Positions 58,465 to 64,000 of a stretch of DNA of 64,000 bases are shown here, one piece after another. The stretch lies in NCBI GenBank assembly GCA_964637365.1, contig CAZWWH010000004.1:1-64000 (forward strand), read 5' to 3'. The position numbers and the translations under genes were made by a program. The notes under the pieces were generated by a model that did not search any database, was not told where the DNA came from, and worked only from the letters and a program-made list of their open reading frames with translations. Every line of letters starts with the position of its first letter. Positions within the stretch are counted from its first letter, which is position 1. Source of the stretch: Cryptoclostridium sp964637365. GTDB lineage: Bacteria > Bacillota > Dehalobacteriia > UBA7702.

Positions 58465-59868
58465 ATGGAAGAGCAGGAAATCTTGGGAATGCCCCAAAGT
58501 GATTTTGCCGAACGGGCCATTCTCGGTTCCATTTTGTTGGAGCCCAATTCCATTTACGCCATTGCCGCCACCTTAAGACCCGACGATTTTTACAAGGACG
58601 CTCACAAAAAGATTTTTGAGACTTTGATTCGCCTCAATGAACAGAGCGGCGATATCGACACTTTTTTACTGGCCAATGCTTTGCGGGAGCAAGGCTTGCT
58701 GGAGCCGGTGGGGGGCATCGCCTACCTTACGGAGCTTTACGAATCCGTTCCCAGCGCCGCGAATGTCAAGGCTTACGTGGATATTGTCAAGGACAAATCC
58801 ACCAAACGTTCTTTGATTGCCTTAACGGAACGTCTCACCAAAGAGGCCAGAGGCGAGGATTCCGAAGCCGCCGCTTTGCTGGAGGAAGCAGAATCGGAAA
58901 TCTATTATTTGACTCAAAACACCCAGCCCTCTTCCTTGGATCATATTGCCCCTTACGTTTCCGAAGCCTTTGATAATTTAGGAAAAAATGAAAAAGGGGT
59001 TCCCACCTTCGCGGAACTCGACCGCATTTTGGGCGGTTTGCACCGCACTGACATGATTATCGTGGCAGCACGTCCCGGGATGGGGAAAACCACCTTCTGC
59101 ATTAATTTGGCAGAACGCGCAGCAACCCAGCACGGTTGTTCTGTGGCCTTCTTCAGCTTGGAAATGTCCAATGTACAGTTGGCCTCTCGTATGCTGGTAT
59201 CCAGAGCCAGAGTGAATGCCGAACATTTGAAAAAAGCTGAAACCATCACCGATGAGGACATGGCAAAGCTGAGCCGGGCCATGGCCGAAATCAGTGAAGC
59301 CAAGATCTTTCTTGACGATACCCCCGGTATCACTGTGGCGGAAATCCGTGGTAAGGTGCGCCGTTTGAAAAAGGAAAAGGGGCTTGACCTTATTGTCATC
59401 GACTACATTGGTTTGATGCAGTCCTCCACCTTAATGCGGCAGGAGAACCGCCAGCAGCAGATTTCTGAGGTTTCCCGTCAATTAAAGGGGTTGGCCAAGG
59501 AGCTGAATGTTCCCATCATTGTTATCTCTCAGTTAAACCGTGCTTCGGTCAAGGGAGAAAACACCGCGACCACAAAGGAGCCGGATCTGAGCCATCTCCG
59601 CGAATCTGGCGCTCTGGAACAAGACGCCGACGTGGTATTGTTTATCCACCGGCCTTCTTATTACAATCCCGAGCTGGAGGATAAGGAGCTAGCTAAAATT
59701 AAAGTAGCCAAACACAGAAACGGCGCCGTGGGCGAGGTGGAAATGACCTTCATCAGCGAATGCACTCTCTTTATGGAGCGAGACAAAAAACACGTGGATG
59801 AAAATGTGGAAGTCAGCCCGGAAGAGCTGGCAGGCTATGTGGAGCCTCCCCCGCCGCAAAACAGCTGA
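58465..59868 (+). CDS. dnaB: Replicative DNA helicase DnaB
   Basis: A 467-residue hexameric helicase that unwinds DNA at the replication fork. An N-terminal domain (about 10-110, AERAILGSILLEP) binds primase; the RecA-like C-terminal domain has Walker A AARPGMGKTTFCINLA, Walker B LDLIVIDYIGLMQ, the H3 motif SQLNRASVKGEN and the arginine finger region KVAKHRNGAVG. It is encoded on the plus strand with its own promoter and terminator. In many relatives dnaB follows rplI-lonC in the same direction, whereas here they face it. Confidence 0.96.
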   Translation: MEEQEILGMPQSDFAERAILGSILLEPNSIYAIAATLRPDDFYKDAHKKIFETLIRLNEQSGDIDTFLLANALREQGLLEPVGGIAYLTELYESVPSAANVKAYVDIVKDKSTKRSLIALTERLTKEARGEDSEAAALLEEAESEIYYLTQNTQPSSLDHIAPYVSEAFDNLGKNEKGVPTFAELDRILGGLHRTDMIIVAARPGMGKTTFCINLAERAATQHGCSVAFFSLEMSNVQLASRMLVSRARVNAEHLKKAETITDEDMAKLSRAMAEISEAKIFLDDTPGITVAEIRGKVRRLKKEKGLDLIVIDYIGLMQSSTLMRQENRQQQISEVSRQLKGLAKELNVPIIVISQLNRASVKGENTATTKEPDLSHLRESGALEQDADVVLFIHRPSYYNPELEDKELAKIKVAKHRNGAVGEVEMTFISECTLFMERDKKHVDENVEVSPEELAGYVEPPPPQNS

Positions 59869-59882
59869 TAGAATGCAAAACG

Positions 59883-59921
59883 AGAGCGGAAATTATCATT
59901 CATAGAATTTCCGCTCTTTTT
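59883..59921 (+). terminator. Intrinsic terminator of dnaB
   Basis: GAGCGGAAATT pairs with AATTTCCGCTC around 12 bases, followed by TTTTTATTT. Confidence 0.9.
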
Positions 59922-59996
59922 ATTTCATAAATATATAAATCTCCAACAAAAATATTTCATAAAATCAGCGTCATGCGGTACTTTCTAGAAACTTAA

Positions 59997-60038
59997 ACTT
60001 ATGATATCATGAGTACAAAAGGTCACACCATGTGTGAC
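59997..60038 (+). promoter_or_regulatory. Two adjacent operator-like palindromes
   Basis: ACTTATGATATCATGAGT (59997-60014, one mismatch) and GTCACAC-CAT-GTGTGAC (60022-60038) lie 45-85 bases before the next start codon. Two different palindromes side by side suggest regulator binding; no good promoter pair is visible around them. Confidence 0.5.
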
Positions 60039-60083
60039 TAGAAAACACTCCGTAACATATAGAGCGTCATCGGAGGGTATCAT

Positions 60084-60446
60084 ATGACACGACAACGGAT
60101 GTTTACATTTTTTCAATATTTTACCCAGACCATGCTGTTGCTTCTCGCCATCTGTTCCTATTTTACCAATGTACGCGCCGTCGATGCAATGGATCAATAC
60201 GGCATTGTTTATGAAGGCTTGTCCTGGCTTCCCCACCCCAACGGCATGGCGTTTGGCGTGGCGTTCCTAATGTTCTTTGTGGCCGGAGGCATTTACGACA
60301 TCAAAAAACTGAGACAATCCTTTTTGGAAGGACGGAAGTTGGCCTTTTGTCTGTGCAATTTCTTATTCCTCCTGGCCATTGCGGTGAGCGGGGCCATTCT
60401 TCTTAACATCAATCTTTTCTATCATCGGGCCATCGGGCTAGCCTAA
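60084..60446 (+). CDS. Hypothetical membrane protein, 120 residues
   Basis: I do not recognise a family. The protein has three or four membrane helices (about 8-25, 54-70, 84-108) with short loops. The start has CGGAGGG 7 bases upstream. It is preceded by two palindromes and ended by a perfect terminator, so it is a self-contained unit. Composition resembles its neighbours. Confidence 0.75.
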   Translation: MTRQRMFTFFQYFTQTMLLLLAICSYFTNVRAVDAMDQYGIVYEGLSWLPHPNGMAFGVAFLMFFVAGGIYDIKKLRQSFLEGRKLAFCLCNFLFLLAIAVSGAILLNINLFYHRAIGLA

Positions 60447-60459
60447 ATAATGCAACATG

Positions 60460-60489
60460 AAAAGAGATTCGGAATTCCGAATCTCTTTT
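60460..60489 (+). terminator. Intrinsic terminator
   Basis: A perfect palindrome of 13-base arms, AAAAGAGATTCGG around AATT, with a T run at the end of the stem. Confidence 0.9.
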
Positions 60490-60685
60490 GCTTATAAATC
60501 CAACTTTATTATTATAACATAAAACATGGCATAGTGTAAGCCTACACTTTTATCAAAATAAATATATAATTATATTAATATAAAAGACCAAACACGGTAC
60601 GAAGAACGGCAAAGGAGGTGTATAAAACATATTCGTATCATACTTACTACCCAAGAACTAAATTTTCTGAAAGAAAGGAGTAAAA

Positions 60686-61167
60686 ATGAACAAAAAATCA
60701 TCTATTCTATTAAGCAGCATTATTCTACTTTTAATACTGTTTCCTTTTAAAACTAGCGCACACGAGGTTGGAATAGAACAAACAGCAAATACAGATCTCC
60801 TTTACGAAAATAAAGAAATAACAGATTTCAATGTTTTATACCATAATGCAAAAAATAATATTGATGTTGTAGATTCAAGCCAATTAGAAACAGACTTTCT
60901 AATCCACAAAGATATATTTATTTCCGCAATCAAGGATTTGGGTATAGTGACGCTCAATACCAGAACATAACATTAGGGCCATATTACGCCGCATCGGGGA
61001 GTTATACTTTGGATCGAGACGCCCCTAGCAACTTTAAAGCGTTACGAACAAATATGGCATACGAGGTCGTATGTACAAGTATCTGCAAGATCCAATCTGT
61101 ATACAACTCTTCATCCACATGGAATCTCAGCGTAACCGTAGGAATTGGAGATTATCCATCCCTTTAA
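60686..61167 (+). pseudogene. Small secreted protein gene with a one-base frameshift
   Basis: The frame starting at 60686 (GAAAGGAG upstream) encodes a signal peptide (about 1-25, ending TSAHE) and a short polar region, then stops at 60970 after 94 residues. Near 60940 the sequence GATTTGGGTATAGTGAC allows the alternative frame to continue as GYSDAQYQNITLG and on through about 70 more residues (SYTLDRDAPSNFK, MAYEVVCTS, STWNLSVTVGIGDYPSL) to TAA at 61165-61167. Adding one G to the GGG run restores a 160-residue secreted protein. I recognise no family. The region is richer in A+T than its neighbours, hinting at recent transfer. A sequencing error, a true mutation or phase variation are all possible. 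Confidence 0.7.
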
Positions 61168-61196
61168 ACCGCTTGAAAAGAAAGGAGGTATGTTTT

Positions 61197-61610
61197 TTGA
61201 GAACTAAGAATCTTATCAATGCATTGATGTACTGGCTTTTCCCAATACTTTCATTCATCCTATACAATAGGATTTCTACAAAGATGCTACAGGATTATTA
61301 TCATTTTGAAGGGAATTATGGAACCCAGTTTTTAATCCTCCTGTGCGGTGCTGTTGCAGCCCTATTTCTCTGGTATATGCTGGTAAGAAATGCCAGGGAG
61401 GATTCGACCATAGCTCTGGTGGGTATTTTTCTGCCGTTACCCCTTCTTTTCATGATGACTCTCCCTCAAATTGACGCATTGTTAAGGATCAGTATTTTAT
61501 CAAAAATTTATGTATTTTTTTACGGCATACCGGTTTTGTTTGCAGCCACAATGCTGTTTGTTTATATCATCAAGGCCGCTATGATCGTCAAACAAAAACA
61601 GACCGCATAA
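61197..61610 (+). CDS. Hypothetical membrane protein, 137 residues
   Basis: A polytopic protein with four membrane helices (about 8-25, 48-66, 72-95, 103-128) and a Lys-rich end. It is not recognised. The start is TTG 61197, 7 bases after AAAGGAGGT; a nearby ATG in another frame stops at once. It begins 29 bases after the frameshifted secreted gene in the same direction, so the two are probably one unit, for example a secreted peptide with its membrane partner, which is inference. Confidence 0.7.
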   Translation: MRTKNLINALMYWLFPILSFILYNRISTKMLQDYYHFEGNYGTQFLILLCGAVAALFLWYMLVRNAREDSTIALVGIFLPLPLLFMMTLPQIDALLRISILSKIYVFFYGIPVLFAATMLFVYIIKAAMIVKQKQTA

Positions 61611-61615
61611 TAGAT

Positions 61616-61642
61616 AAAAGAGAGGCAAAGCGCCTCTCTTTT
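61616..61642. terminator. Bidirectional intrinsic terminator
   Basis: AAAAGAGAGGC pairs with GCCTCTCTTTT around AAAGC, with T runs on both strands. It separates the plus-strand gene from lonC. Confidence 0.9.
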
Positions 61643-61645
61643 TTG

Positions 61646-63514
61646 TTATGCTTTAAAGATCATGCCGAGCGCCTGTTCTACATTGTCCACCGGCTCGATT
61701 TTAATCCCCTTCAACCCCTGGGGCACATCGCCAAGATTTTCTCTAGGCAAGATTACCTTTTTTACACCGGCCTGTTTGGCGCCATAAATCTTTTCCGTGA
61801 TACCTCCCACGGGACGGACGTTGCCGCGAATGGAAAGCTCCCCGGTAATGGCGATATTCTGCGGAATGGGCAGAGCTTTTATGGCGCTGTATAAGGCCAC
61901 AAAAATAGCCAGCCCCGCAGAAGGACCATCAATATTGCCGCCGCCCACCACATTGACGTGGGCGTCATATTGGTTGAGATCCGCTTCCCCCAAAAGGCGA
62001 AAGACAGAAGAAGCGTTGAACACCGAATCCTTGGCCATAGATCCTGCGGTGTCGTTAAACCGCACCGAGCCTTTGCCCTCTTCAGCAGCGGGAAAAGCCA
62101 CGGCCTCAATTTCCAGTACAGAGCCGAGGAAGCCGTAAACCCCCATGCCAAAGACCTTACCGATTTCGGCGCCGCTGTGGGCCTTTTCCCTGTTATGCGG
62201 CGACATTCTGGCGTTTTGCAGCACCTCTTCCACTTTTTTCTTTTTAATCACAAGGCGCTTCGCCTTGCGATCACGCTGTTCATACATTAAAAGGCCATAT
62301 GCATCGGATAGAATATTGATAGCCTTACGTCCATCCACGGTATAATCTGCAATCAGCTCCGCCGCATCCTGGTCCAGCTTAATGTTCAGTTTTTCCGCAG
62401 CATTCATCAAAATACCGATAATATCCTGAGGTCCAAGAGGTTCAAAATACACCTCGCCACAACGGGAACGTAGGGCGGAGTTTAGCTCCTCCGGTTCTCT
62501 GGTGGTGGCGGCAATTAAGATGAAATCAGCGGGTAAACCCTGATCGAAGATTTTTTTGATGTACTGAGGTACCTGGTCGTCATTGGGGTCGTAATAGGAG
62601 GACTCGAATTCCACCCGTTTATCCTCCAGTACTTTCAAAAGCTTGCTCATGAGCATGGGGTCCATTTCCCCGATTTCGTCGATGAACAGAACGCCGCCGC
62701 TGGCGTTGGTCACAAGGCCGGGCTTGGGTTCGGGAATCCCCGTTTCCGCCAAATCGCGCCTTGCCCCCTGATAGATGGGATCATGAACGGAACCCAACAG
62801 TGGATTTGTAGTCTCCCGGGGATCCCAACGCAGGGTGGAGCCATCAATTTCAATAAAAGGCGCGTCGTTGCTGAAGGGCGAGGTTTGGATCGCTTTGGCA
62901 GCCTCCAAAGCCAAACGGGCGGCGGAGGTTTTCCCTACGCCGGGAGGGCCGTAAACAATGACGTGCTGCGGGTAGGGCGACGCCAATTTCCCCAGCAGAG
63001 CGTTGACGGCTTTATCTTGGCCCACGATTTCATCGAGGGAGGCGGGACGCAGCAAATCCATGGCGGAACGGGACAGCTTTTTGTTTTCCAAACACTCCAG
63101 CTCCGCGAATTTCCGCAGGGTATTAGCATTTTCGGGACCGCTTTGCTCCTTCAATACCTGGAGCTTAATTTCCCGATAATAATCCTCCTGCTTTTCCTGC
63201 ATTTTTTCGGCGATGATTTTTTCCAGTTTATCTTCCATGCTGCGTTTGGCCACGATTTCCGCCACCTCGTTTAGGAGCTTATCAATGCGCTCCAGAGGCG
63301 TGCCGGCGCTGCCATTATAGCCGGAATCATAAAACACGATTTTTTCAAAAGCCAAAATACGGTCTTCGGGATTGGGAGAGCCCATGAGGTCAAGAATCTC
63401 CAGCTTAGTGCCGCGAATAATGATTTGATCGGCTCCAAAAACATCGTTTAACAGGCTTTCCAGACCATTGAGCCGCTCCGCTACCAGACGTTCCGTTTCT
63501 GTAGTGTAAGTCAT
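61646..63514 (-). CDS. lonC: Lon-family ATP-dependent protease LonC
   Basis: A 622-residue LonC-type protease, shorter than classical Lon and lacking its N domain. A coiled-coil N terminus (about 1-150) precedes the AAA+ module with Walker A YGPPGVGKTSAAR (about 191-203) and Walker B GGVLFIDEIGEMD, then the S16 protease domain with the catalytic Ser in IDGPSAGLAIF and the Lys in IYGAKQAGVKKV. It degrades proteins; substrates are not known. It starts 12 bases after the rplI stop. The rplI-lonC pairing is usual in Clostridia and Negativicutes. Confidence 0.93.
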   Translation of the reverse strand: MTYTTETERLVAERLNGLESLLNDVFGADQIIIRGTKLEILDLMGSPNPEDRILAFEKIVFYDSGYNGSAGTPLERIDKLLNEVAEIVAKRSMEDKLEKIIAEKMQEKQEDYYREIKLQVLKEQSGPENANTLRKFAELECLENKKLSRSAMDLLRPASLDEIVGQDKAVNALLGKLASPYPQHVIVYGPPGVGKTSAARLALEAAKAIQTSPFSNDAPFIEIDGSTLRWDPRETTNPLLGSVHDPIYQGARRDLAETGIPEPKPGLVTNASGGVLFIDEIGEMDPMLMSKLLKVLEDKRVEFESSYYDPNDDQVPQYIKKIFDQGLPADFILIAATTREPEELNSALRSRCGEVYFEPLGPQDIIGILMNAAEKLNIKLDQDAAELIADYTVDGRKAINILSDAYGLLMYEQRDRKAKRLVIKKKKVEEVLQNARMSPHNREKAHSGAEIGKVFGMGVYGFLGSVLEIEAVAFPAAEEGKGSVRFNDTAGSMAKDSVFNASSVFRLLGEADLNQYDAHVNVVGGGNIDGPSAGLAIFVALYSAIKALPIPQNIAITGELSIRGNVRPVGGITEKIYGAKQAGVKKVILPRENLGDVPQGLKGIKIEPVDNVEQALGMIFKA

Positions 63515-63526
63515 AAGTTCCCTTTC

Positions 63527-63973
63527 TTAAAGCGACTCCACTTTCACAATGACTTCTGTTTTCACTTTGGAGTGGAGCTTCACTTTGACGGTATAATCTC
63601 CCAAAGCCTTGATGTTACCGTCCAACTCGATGTGTTTTTTATCAATCTTCACACCCTCGGCAGCAGCAATGGCTTCGGCAATGTCTTTGTTGGTGATGGA
63701 GCCGAACAAGCGGTCGCCCTCACCGGTTTTCGCTTTGATCACCAAGGTTTTACCCTTCATGGTCTTGGCAATTTCCTGAGCCTTGGCCAGCTCGTCGGCG
63801 GCTTTGGCTTCTTCCTTCGCTTTGTTACGCTTCCAATTTCTCATATTTGCCTCATCAGCGGGAATCGCCAATTTTTTCGGCAGGAGAAAGTTTCTGGCAT
63901 AGCCGTCGGAAGCATTGACGACCTCGCCTTTTTTACCGTGACCTTCCACGTCTTTTAACAAAATTACTTTCAT
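63527..63973 (-). CDS. rplI: 50S ribosomal protein L9
   Basis: A 148-residue L9 of standard length: the N-terminal rRNA-binding domain begins KVILLKDVEGHGKKGEVVNA and continues DGYARNFLLPKKLAIPA, a long connecting helix follows (about 45-75), then the C-terminal domain. ATG 63973 has TGGAGGTG upstream. It is the first visible gene of an rplI-lonC unit; further upstream genes lie beyond the window. Confidence 0.97.
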   Translation of the reverse strand: MKVILLKDVEGHGKKGEVVNASDGYARNFLLPKKLAIPADEANMRNWKRNKAKEEAKAADELAKAQEIAKTMKGKTLVIKAKTGEGDRLFGSITNKDIAEAIAAAEGVKIDKKHIELDGNIKALGDYTVKVKLHSKVKTEVIVKVESL

Positions 63974-64000
63974 ATTTTACACCTCCATGATAAATGAAAC

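Noticed and set aside
60618..60685. Short GTG frame of about 22 codons just ahead of the secreted-protein gene
   Set aside because: Its start codon lies inside the AAAGGAGGTG ribosome-site sequence, so initiation there is not plausible; a leader peptide cannot be excluded but is not supported.
1..64000. CRISPR array, tRNA, rRNA, prophage or intact insertion sequence
   Set aside because: I looked for regularly spaced repeats, tRNA cloverleaf sequence, conserved rRNA segments and transposase or integrase genes and saw none.

Overview
The window is a single stretch of chromosome from an anaerobic, endospore-forming member of the Bacillota, most likely Clostridia in the broad sense (Peptococcaceae-like); I cannot name the genus. 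Evidence: spore genes (SPOCS/LysM coat protein, CotS kinase-like protein, yabP, yabQ), DivIC, the cdaA-glmM-glmS order, a Gly T-box ahead of glyQS, lonC beside rplI, S-layer-homology (SLH) surface proteins, an oxygen-sensitive Hdr/Flx electron-transfer cluster and coenzyme-B12-dependent ethanolamine ammonia-lyase. I see no rRNA, tRNA, CRISPR array, prophage or intact insertion sequence.

Layout. 0.1-3.3 kb: spore-coat genes on the minus strand. 3.4-4.5 kb: two small plus-strand genes. 4.6-7.1 kb: yabP-yabQ-divIC-S1 protein-ppx/gppA on the minus strand, with a sigma-E-like promoter ahead of yabP. 7.4-12.7 kb: a branched-chain amino acid ABC transporter operon (livJHMGF) ending in a CBS-ACT sensor gene, with a CodY-like box upstream. 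13.1-14.4 kb: a FUSC-type membrane domain fused to a degenerate HAD phosphatase, preceded by about 680 bases of hairpins and duplicated boxes. 15-20.4 kb: ftsE-ftsX, two EnvC-like M23 hydrolases and a CtpA protease. 20.9-24.5 kb: ilvD and an SLH protein. 25-28.5 kb: ppdK and its regulator. 28.8-32.1 kb: glyQS with a T-box. 32.1-36.8 kb: a PanE-like reductase, a C39-like peptidase, a VanRS-like two-component system and DegV.

37-43.3 kb: glmS, glmM and cdaA on the minus strand, divergent from a DUF881-sbp-DUF881 operon; cdaR is missing and CdaA carries an extra C-terminal membrane helix. 43.5-44.5 kb: ilvC with a clear promoter and a palindromic operator. 44.6-51.2 kb: hdrCBA-flxDCBA, a complete set for a flavin-based electron-bifurcating NADH:heterodisulfide/ferredoxin complex. 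51.4-53.7 kb: eutBC. 53.9-58.4 kb: a DUF3887-like lipoprotein, a patatin-like lipase, an SLH-anchored subtilase and a DUF3267 membrane protein. 58.5-64 kb: dnaB, small membrane or secreted proteins (one frameshifted), lonC and rplI.

How the parts fit. liv import, ilvC and ilvD form a branched-chain amino acid theme, and each has its own palindromic site near its promoter. PpdK/PPSR, Eut and Hdr-Flx point to fermentative energy metabolism using amines or amino acids and low-potential electron carriers. FtsEX with M23 hydrolases, CtpA, CdaA/GlmM/GlmS, DUF881/Sbp and DivIC form a cell-envelope and division theme. The observations most worth a second look are the membrane-anchored pseudo-HAD protein, the CdaA with a CdaR-like tail, the Hdr-Flx cluster beside eutBC, the array of minus-strand terminator units at 14.4-14.9 kb, the imperfect palindrome at 28.64-28.81 kb and the one-base frameshift in a small secreted protein at 60.9 kb.
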